Assembly: GCA_002383605.1 (NCBI GenBank)
Contig: DFYK01000013.1
Span: 12,808-34,759 of the forward strand
Source: Proteiniphilum sp. UBA4084
Lineage (GTDB): Bacteria; Bacteroidota; Bacteroidia; Bacteroidales; Dysgonomonadaceae
Direction of reading: 5' to 3'
DNA: 21,952 bases
A program made the position numbers and the translations under genes. Positions 16,031 to 21,952 of the stretch are shown here, piece by piece; the stretch's first letter is position 1; every line of letters starts with the position of its first letter. The notes beneath the pieces were generated by a model. It was given only the letters and a program-made list of their open reading frames with translations, was not told where the DNA came from and searched no databases.

Positions 16031-17707
16031 ATGAAACAAAATTTGTCCCTGCTGCTTTTTACGTTGATCATCTTGTCATGTAGCAATAGCGCAACCAATA
16101 ACCAGCCTTATCAATATGCATATCTATACAAAGATCTGCCCTTCGAGATGCCACGGATTGAGAGACCTCTCTTCCCGAAGAACAGTGTAAATCTGCTGGA
16201 TTTTGGCGGCAATCCCGACGGTGTAACCCTGAATACAGAAGCGTTTGCCAAAGCAATGCAGGAGTTATCCGACAAAGGCGGAGGAACCCTGGTCGTTCCA
16301 AAAGGAATCTGGTTTACAGGCCCCATCGTCTTTGCATCGAACATCGAAATGCACCTGGAAAAAGGAGCACTGATTCTCTTTTCTCCCGATAAAACACGCT
16401 ATCCTTTGGTGAAAACAATCTTCGAAGGGTTGGAAACAAGACGTTGTCAATCTCCTATTTCGGGAAGAGACCTCGAAAATATCGCCATCACCGGCGAGGG
16501 TTCCATCAACGGTTCGGGTGAAGCATGGCGACCGCTGAAAAAGGGGAAGGTGTCGGAAAGTCACTGGAAAAGCGTGATTGCGTCAGGCGGCGTGGTGAGA
16601 GGAGATGATTACTGGTTTCCATCAGAAGGAGCGCTCAAAGGAAACGAAATGAGTGACATGAATGTCCCCCGACAAAACATGACCGAAGAAGAGTGGCTCG
16701 AGATAAAGGATTTTCTGCGTCCAGTGATGGTTAGCTTTATCGAATGTAAAAATGTATACCTGCAGGGTGTTCTGTTCGAAAACTCACCCGCCTGGAATAT
16801 TCATCCCCTGATGTGTGAGAATGTGATCATAGACGGCATTTTTGCACGCAATCCGGGATATTCACAAAACGGGGACGGTCTCGATCTGGAATCCTGCAAA
16901 AACAGCATCATCGTGAATTCTCTCTTTGATGTGGGTGATGATGCCATCTGCATCAAATCGGGGAAAGATGAAGAGGGACGTTTGAGGGGTCGCCCCACCG
17001 AGAATGTGATTGTGGAAAACTGCAAGGTTTTTCAGGGTCACGGCGGTTTCGTGGTGGGCAGCGAGATGTCGGGAGGTGTAAAAAATATATCCGTAAAGAA
17101 TTGCCAGTTCCTGGGAACGGATGTAGGCTTGCGGTTCAAAAGCAATCGTGGCCGCGGAGGGGTGGTAGAAAACATTTACATCTCTGATATATACATGTTT
17201 AATATCGTTACCGATTCTTTCCTGTTCGATCTGTTTTACGGTGGAAAATCAGCTTCGGAAGCACTGGCCGATGGCGATATAACCCCAGCAGAAGAACAGG
17301 CAATTCCGGTCACGGAGGAAACCCCGGTATTCAGGAACATCTATGTAAAGGACCTGGTATCGAGAAATGCCCGTCGTGCCATGTTCTTCAATGGGCTCCC
17401 GGAGATGAACATCGAAAACATCAACCTGGAAAATGCATTCATTACCGCCCGCTATGGTGCCGAATTTTCAGAATCGAAAGATATCAGTCTTAAAAATGTA
17501 CATGTCATCCCCGAGGAAGGAGCAGCCTACCTTTTCAACAACGTGAAAAATTTTAAAGCGGAAGGACTTGCCTATGCAGTGAGCAACGATGCAAAAGTTG
17601 CAAAAATCACCGGTATCGGCACTTCGGGATTGCATCTTTCGGGATTACCGGAGGAAGAAGTAGATATTGCAACTGATGTGAACAAAAAATCGGTCGAATT
17701 TAATTAA
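16031..17707 (+). CDS. GH28 polygalacturonase, lipoprotein
   Basis: A 558-residue glycoside hydrolase family 28 protein, an inverting beta-helix enzyme hydrolysing alpha-1,4-galacturonosyl bonds. All family motifs are present: N280-G-D282, the D303-D304 pair in VGDDAICIKSG, G336-H337-G338, and R368-F-K370. The first N-x-D reads NGD, not the fungal NTD, as I recall for bacterial GH28s. The lipobox ends at C17 (IILSC), followed by neutral SNSATNNQ, so a periplasmic-facing anchor is more likely than surface display. An insertion at about 185-235 (VVRGDDYWFPSE to EEWLEIKDFLRP) precedes the catalytic coils and may shape an exo-type site; this is inference. It opens the enzyme block after the large hairpin, and GH105 follows 11 bases later. 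Exo- versus endo-activity, and galacturonan versus rhamnogalacturonan, cannot be decided from sequence alone. Confidence 0.93.
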   Translation: MKQNLSLLLFTLIILSCSNSATNNQPYQYAYLYKDLPFEMPRIERPLFPKNSVNLLDFGGNPDGVTLNTEAFAKAMQELSDKGGGTLVVPKGIWFTGPIVFASNIEMHLEKGALILFSPDKTRYPLVKTIFEGLETRRCQSPISGRDLENIAITGEGSINGSGEAWRPLKKGKVSESHWKSVIASGGVVRGDDYWFPSEGALKGNEMSDMNVPRQNMTEEEWLEIKDFLRPVMVSFIECKNVYLQGVLFENSPAWNIHPLMCENVIIDGIFARNPGYSQNGDGLDLESCKNSIIVNSLFDVGDDAICIKSGKDEEGRLRGRPTENVIVENCKVFQGHGGFVVGSEMSGGVKNISVKNCQFLGTDVGLRFKSNRGRGGVVENIYISDIYMFNIVTDSFLFDLFYGGKSASEALADGDITPAEEQAIPVTEETPVFRNIYVKDLVSRNARRAMFFNGLPEMNIENINLENAFITARYGAEFSESKDISLKNVHVIPEEGAAYLFNNVKNFKAEGLAYAVSNDAKVAKITGIGTSGLHLSGLPEEEVDIATDVNKKSVEFN

Positions 17708-17718
17708 TTTGTAAAATT

Positions 17719-18906
17719 ATGAAAAACGTATATTTTATTCTGTTAATTACGATTCTCATTCTTGCACAATGCACAGGTAATAAGCAAGATGATACGAAGG
17801 AAAAGCCTTATTATGTGAGGATGGCCGACTCGGAAATGCAACGCTATCCGGAAAGCTGGATGGTCGACTTTTCGAAGAATCTCAAGTGGAACTACACACA
17901 TGGGTTGGAGATGCAGGCGATGATCCAGGTAGCGGAAAAGAGCGGTGACGAGAAGTATTATACTTACGCCGAAAACTACGCCGACACCATGGTGAACGAC
18001 GATGGAACCATTCAGACTTACACGTTGGAGCGGTACAACATTGATCACATCAACCCCGGGAAGATCTTGTTCCCCATCTACGAGAAAACCAAAAATCCAA
18101 AATACCTGAAAGCGCTGCAGCTACTCAGAAGTCAGATGGAGACGCACCCGCGTATCTCCAACGGTGGGTTCTGGCATAAGCAGATTTACCCGCATCAGGT
18201 ATGGCTCGACGGATTGTATATGGCTTCCCCTTTCCTGGCAGAGTATGGCAAGACCTTCAATGAACCGGCTCTTTTCGATGAAGTGGCGTTGCAGCTTACG
18301 ACGGCCTACAGTGATCTGCTTGACGAAGAGACGGGACTGCTTTATCATGGTTGGGATGAAAGCCGCCAGCAGCGCTGGGCTGATCCCGTGACGGGTAAAT
18401 CACCCAACTTCTGGTCGAGAAGCATCGGCTGGTACATGATGGCCATGGTAGACGTGCTGGATTTTATGCCTGCGGATCATCCGCAAAGAGAAAAAATCAT
18501 CACGATACTGAACAAGGTTTCCGCCGCTGTCGAAAAACAGCGTGATCCCGAAACAGGAATGTGGTATCAGGTGACAAACCTTCCCGACAGAGAAGGAAAT
18601 TACCTGGAATCGTCCGGCTCCATCATGTTCATCTACACCTGGGTGAAAGGTGCGCAAAAAGGATACCTGCCCAAGGAATACCTGGAAAAGGGAGAAAAGG
18701 CCTTTGCGCAGTTTGTTGCACGTTTTATCAGAGAGAATGCCGATGGAACCATATCGGTCACCGACGTATGCTCCGTAGCAGGCCTGGGCGGGGAGCAAAG
18801 ATACCGCGACGGTAGCTTCGAATATTACATTTCTGAGCCCGTGAGAGATGACGATCCAAAAGCAGTCGCTCCCTTCATGATGACCAGCGTACTTTTGGAT
18901 AAGTAA
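17719..18906 (+). CDS. GH105 unsaturated rhamnogalacturonyl/galacturonyl hydrolase, lipoprotein
   Basis: A 395-residue (alpha/alpha)6-barrel enzyme of family GH105. It removes the 4,5-unsaturated uronic acid left at the non-reducing end of fragments by polysaccharide lyases. The family's signature QVWLDGLYMASPFLA carries D164, which aligns by motif with the catalytic Asp of Bacillus YteR. Further family segments are GLLYHGWDES, FWSRSIGWYMMAMVDVL and the late SSGSIMFIYTW. The lipobox is ILAQC with C18, followed by TGNKQDD, so it is membrane-anchored. The acidic pair at +5/+6 leaves surface display open, though GH105 is usually periplasmic. It sits between the GH28 and PL1-CE8 genes and should consume the lyase's products. 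The released unsaturated uronate rearranges to 5-keto-4-deoxyuronate, which needs KduI and KduD; neither is certain in this window. The gene spacing of 11 and 23 bases indicates one operon. Confidence 0.93.
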   Translation: MKNVYFILLITILILAQCTGNKQDDTKEKPYYVRMADSEMQRYPESWMVDFSKNLKWNYTHGLEMQAMIQVAEKSGDEKYYTYAENYADTMVNDDGTIQTYTLERYNIDHINPGKILFPIYEKTKNPKYLKALQLLRSQMETHPRISNGGFWHKQIYPHQVWLDGLYMASPFLAEYGKTFNEPALFDEVALQLTTAYSDLLDEETGLLYHGWDESRQQRWADPVTGKSPNFWSRSIGWYMMAMVDVLDFMPADHPQREKIITILNKVSAAVEKQRDPETGMWYQVTNLPDREGNYLESSGSIMFIYTWVKGAQKGYLPKEYLEKGEKAFAQFVARFIRENADGTISVTDVCSVAGLGGEQRYRDGSFEYYISEPVRDDDPKAVAPFMMTSVLLDK

Positions 18907-18929
18907 ATAAAAATTACAAACTTTGCCCG

Positions 18930-21263
18930 ATGACTGTGAGATTCAATACAATTCAGCTGCTTCTGTTCTTGCTTCTGTGCACGATCACAGCAACAGCGCA
19001 GATCCCCGCATTCCCCGGTGCTGAGGGAGCCGGTAAATTTACCACCGGCGGCAGGGGAGGTAAAGTACTCTATGTAACCTCGCTCGACGATACAGAAGAG
19101 CCGGGCACGCTACGCTGGGCTATCGGGCAAAAGGGTGTCCGTACGGTGCTGTTTAAGGTATCGGGACAGATCCGGTTAAAGAGCCCGTTAAAAATCAATA
19201 ACGGTGATCTCACCATTGCGGGACAATCGGCACCCGGTGACGGCATCTGCATCAGCGACTACGAAACGATTGTCAGTGCCGACAATGTAATCATCCGTTT
19301 TCTGCGTTTCCGCCTTGGGGACAGGTCGGGATCCGCGGTGGATGCGCTCTCGGGATATAGAAACAGCCAAGTCATCATCGACCACTGCAGCATGAGCTGG
19401 GGCGTGGATGAACTCTCCTCTTTTTACGACAACAGTCACTTCACCATGCAGTGGTGTTTTATCACCGAAAGCCTGAGAAATTCGGTTCATCCAAAAGGGA
19501 AACATGGTTATGGTGGTATCTGGGGAGGACAGCAGGCATCGTTTCATCACAATCTGCTGGCCCACAACGACAGCCGCAATCCCCGTTTTTGTGGAAGCCG
19601 CTACTCCAATGAGGTCGATCTGGAAAAGGTGGATTTCAGAAACAATGTGATCTATAACTGGGGATCAAACAACATTTATGCCGGCGAAGGGGGCAGCTAC
19701 AACATCGTCAACAATTATTTCAAGCCCGGACCCGCTTCGGACAAGGGCTCACAAAAAAGAATCCTCAACCCGTATGCCGACGATGGCAAAAATCAACAGC
19801 CGGCAGGAGTGTATGGTCACTTTTATGTGACGGGTAACTACCTCCATGGCAATCTTTCCGTAACCAATGAAAATAGGTTGGGCGTTGAGATGGACGGTAC
19901 CTTTAACCAGTTTGCACCGGCAGCAACGCTGAAAGATATCCTTTCGGACAAGGAATCTTCAATGCCTCCGGTAACCACCCATACGGCTGTTGAAGCCTAT
20001 GAGAAAGTATTGGCCTTTGGCGGTTGTTCTTTGGTGAGGGACCTCCATGATGCGCGCTATGTAGCCGATGTAAAAAATGGTTCATACAGTTTTGAAGGTT
20101 CTGCCGGCAGTTCACATGGACTCATCGACAGCCAGCAGGATGTGGGGGGATGGCCGGAATACAAAACATACAGCCTGTACAGCGATGAGGATGGTGATGG
20201 CATCCCCGACGGATGGCTCGAGAAAAATTATCCCGGCAAAAAAGCAAACGACCGGAACAACGAAGAGTACACCTTCCTGGAAGTATATCTCAACAGACTG
20301 GTGAAACATTTGATGCCGGGCTACAACCAAGAGGCTACGCAGGGAGACAACAGAAACAGCACAGCTAAAAAAGAGAAGTATTTTGTGGTTGACAAAAGTG
20401 GAAAAGGAGATTTTACTATGCTGCAGCAAGCCATTGATGCAGTTCGGGCTTTCGATCCGGACTATGTTACCACCATCTTCGTCAAAGAGGGTACCTATTA
20501 TGAGAAGATCGTCGTTCCCGACTATGTGCGTGACCTTAAAATCTTGGGGGAGAATAAAGAGAAAACCATCATCTCCAACAACGATCATGCCCTGATCAAC
20601 AACATGGGCACCTTCAGGACCTATACCATGCAGATCAGGGGCGACGGCATCACACTGGAAAATATCACCATCGAAAACAATGCCCCCATGGTAGCACAGG
20701 CGGTGGCATTGCACACCGAGGGCGACAGGATCATCCTAAAAAACTGCAGGCTCCTGGGCAATCAGGATACCCTCTATACCGGAGGAGAAAACGCACGGCT
20801 TTATTTTCACGGTTGTTATATAGAAGGAACCACCGATTTCATCTTCGGCCCCTCCACAGCATGGTTTGAAAACTGTGATATCTACTGCAAAAAAAACTCC
20901 TATATCACTGCAGCCAGTACACCTGCCTCGGTTGAGTTCGGTTATATCTTCAACCAATGCAGCGTGACGACTGCCGATGATGTCACCTCAGTTTATCTGG
21001 GACGCCCCTGGAGGCCCCATGCCATGACCCTCTTCATGCAGTGCGAACTACCGGAAGCAATCAACCCCCTGGGCTGGCACAACTGGGGTAAGCCGGAAAA
21101 CGAAAAGACCGCCCGATACGAAGAGTATAAAAATTCAGGAAAGGGCAGTAACTCCTCACAACGGGTGCAATGGATGAAATCACTGACTCCCGGGGAAGCA
21201 CAAAAAGTGACACTGGAAAATGTAATGGGACGTTTTACCGAAAACATACAAGCAGCTTTATAA
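18930..21263 (+). CDS. Bifunctional PL1 pectate lyase - CE8 pectin methylesterase fusion
   Basis: A 777-residue secreted protein. Residues 1-23 are a signal peptide for ordinary cleavage (TATA before Q24); LLLC is not a valid lipobox. A PL1-family beta-helix runs about 25-390, starting FPGAEGAGKFTTGGRGG, with DHCSMSWGVDE at 151-161, HHN at 206-208 and N-D-S-R-N-P-R at 213-219; one of R216/R219 is the likely catalytic base. A DEDGDGIPD loop at 419-427 resembles a calcium-binding type III repeat and leads into a linker. A CE8 domain fills about 470-777, with Q590, Q612-D613 (NQDTLY), D636 (GTTDFIFG) and R692/W694 (YLGRPW), matching the catalytic and binding residues of pectin methylesterases. 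The esterase would expose free galacturonate for the lyase in the same chain. Both sites look intact. No sorting tail for type IX secretion is seen, so the periplasm is likeliest. Confidence 0.93.
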   Translation: MTVRFNTIQLLLFLLLCTITATAQIPAFPGAEGAGKFTTGGRGGKVLYVTSLDDTEEPGTLRWAIGQKGVRTVLFKVSGQIRLKSPLKINNGDLTIAGQSAPGDGICISDYETIVSADNVIIRFLRFRLGDRSGSAVDALSGYRNSQVIIDHCSMSWGVDELSSFYDNSHFTMQWCFITESLRNSVHPKGKHGYGGIWGGQQASFHHNLLAHNDSRNPRFCGSRYSNEVDLEKVDFRNNVIYNWGSNNIYAGEGGSYNIVNNYFKPGPASDKGSQKRILNPYADDGKNQQPAGVYGHFYVTGNYLHGNLSVTNENRLGVEMDGTFNQFAPAATLKDILSDKESSMPPVTTHTAVEAYEKVLAFGGCSLVRDLHDARYVADVKNGSYSFEGSAGSSHGLIDSQQDVGGWPEYKTYSLYSDEDGDGIPDGWLEKNYPGKKANDRNNEEYTFLEVYLNRLVKHLMPGYNQEATQGDNRNSTAKKEKYFVVDKSGKGDFTMLQQAIDAVRAFDPDYVTTIFVKEGTYYEKIVVPDYVRDLKILGENKEKTIISNNDHALINNMGTFRTYTMQIRGDGITLENITIENNAPMVAQAVALHTEGDRIILKNCRLLGNQDTLYTGGENARLYFHGCYIEGTTDFIFGPSTAWFENCDIYCKKNSYITAASTPASVEFGYIFNQCSVTTADDVTSVYLGRPWRPHAMTLFMQCELPEAINPLGWHNWGKPENEKTARYEEYKNSGKGSNSSQRVQWMKSLTPGEAQKVTLENVMGRFTENIQAAL

Positions 21264-21300
21264 AGATTACCTGATTTTTCATCCTTAAAACCTGAAATAA

Positions 21301-21952
21301 ATGAAACATAATGAGCATGCAATGTCGAGAAGAAAATTTCTCGCAGTCTCCGGAGCCATCGCCGGCACGACCCTTGTGGACCCCAAATCGCAGATACTTG
21401 CCGCCAATATCCCGGGCGTTAATCAAAAAAGCGTGAAAACCAAAATAGCAGTCGTGGGACTTGGTAACAGAGGTACCGGCATGTGGGGCGGCGATATTGT
21501 AAAGGAATATGCCGACCAGGTACAGTATGTGGGTCTTTGCGACCACAACCCGGGAAGGCTGGAAGTGGGCAGCCAGATGATTGGCGCCAATTGTCCTACC
21601 TACACCAATTTTGAACAGATGATGCGCGAAGCCAAACCCGACCAGCTGATCATCACCACCGATGACAATACCCACGACTATTTCGTGGAAAAAGGAATGG
21701 AGATGGGCGCCAACATCATTTGTGAAAAACCCATGGCGATAGACGAGAAAAAAATTCAGACCATCATCGATGCCGAAAAGAGAACAGGTAAAAAGTGTCG
21801 AGTCACTTTTAACTACCGTTATTCACCCCATCGCGCAAAAATGTGGGAGATACTGCGCTCAGGGGAGATCGGCGAACTGACTTCCGTCGATTTTCACTGG
21901 TACCTCGACACGTCACACGGAGCCGATTATTTCAGGAGATGGCACCGGCTCG
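21301..21952 (+). CDS. Tat-exported Gfo/Idh/MocA-family oxidoreductase (3' part beyond window)
   Basis: The frame is open from the ATG at 21301 to the window edge, 217 codons, so only the N-terminal half is seen. A twin-arginine signal is present (SRRKFLAVSGA, R10-R11), with the ATG at 21322 as an alternative start. The Rossmann motif GLGNRG is at 53-58, the Gfo/Idh hallmark CEKPM at 141-145, and FNYRYSP at 170-176. The last visible stretch, TSHGADYFRRWHR, is familiar from Bacteroidetes secreted Gfo/Idh proteins. Folded export with bound NAD(P) is the usual reason for Tat use. Family members include dehydrogenases and NAD-dependent glycosidases such as GH109; which applies here is unknown. 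It follows the PL1-CE8 gene by 37 bases with no terminator seen, so it likely belongs to the pectin operon. Confidence 0.85.
   Translation, partial: MKHNEHAMSRRKFLAVSGAIAGTTLVDPKSQILAANIPGVNQKSVKTKIAVVGLGNRGTGMWGGDIVKEYADQVQYVGLCDHNPGRLEVGSQMIGANCPTYTNFEQMMREAKPDQLIITTDDNTHDYFVEKGMEMGANIICEKPMAIDEKKIQTIIDAEKRTGKKCRVTFNYRYSPHRAKMWEILRSGEIGELTSVDFHWYLDTSHGADYFRRWHRL

Noticed and set aside
20112..20714. 200-codon minus-strand frame within the PL1-CE8 gene
   Set aside because: Antisense to intact CE8 and linker codons; the composition looks like a frame shadow.

Overview
The window looks like a pectin (homogalacturonan) utilization locus of a Bacteroidota bacterium. I infer this from the SusC/SusD pair, a hybrid two-component sensor with an AraC-type output domain, Bacteroidetes-style TAnnTTTG promoter elements, weak or absent Shine-Dalgarno sequences, and several short-leader lipoproteins. 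Gene content fits Bacteroidales, perhaps near Dysgonomonadaceae, but the genus is only a guess. The sequence is densely coding: no non-coding stretch exceeds about 210 bases, and I see no RNA genes, insertion sequences, phage genes or CRISPR arrays.

Left arm, minus strand (1-4680): a hexuronate catabolism block. In transcription order it holds uxaC (uronate isomerase), uxaE (tagaturonate epimerase), an SDR-family D-mannonate oxidoreductase, and kdgK (2-keto-3-deoxygluconate kinase, its last residues cut by the window edge). Together they imply D-galacturonate -> tagaturonate -> fructuronate -> mannonate, then (via a mannonate dehydratase not in this window) KDG -> KDPG. This is the epimerase bypass instead of the UxaB/UxaA altronate route.

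Centre, minus strand (4775-9178 or 9247): a hybrid two-component system with an extracytoplasmic beta-propeller sensor, one membrane segment, histidine kinase, receiver and AraC DNA-binding domain. It is divergent from the SusC operon and is the obvious local regulator. Its longest open frame begins with TTG, and a perfect promoter element lies inside that extension, so a GTG at 9178 is the better start.

Right arm, plus strand (9386-21952): SusC porin, SusD binding lipoprotein, a lipoprotein with FN3-like domains and a beta-helix (probable surface glycan-binding protein), then after a 19-21 bp hairpin a GH28 polygalacturonase, a GH105 unsaturated-uronyl hydrolase, a PL1 pectate lyase fused to a CE8 pectin methylesterase, and a Tat-exported Gfo/Idh/MocA oxidoreductase cut by the right edge. 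The proposed logic is capture and import by SusCD and the third lipoprotein, demethylation by CE8, cleavage by PL1 and GH28, removal of the unsaturated end by GH105, and catabolism by the left arm. No rhamnogalacturonan-specific enzymes are visible, so homogalacturonan is the likeliest target. The least explained parts are the FN3/beta-helix protein, the exported oxidoreductase and the regulatory signals.
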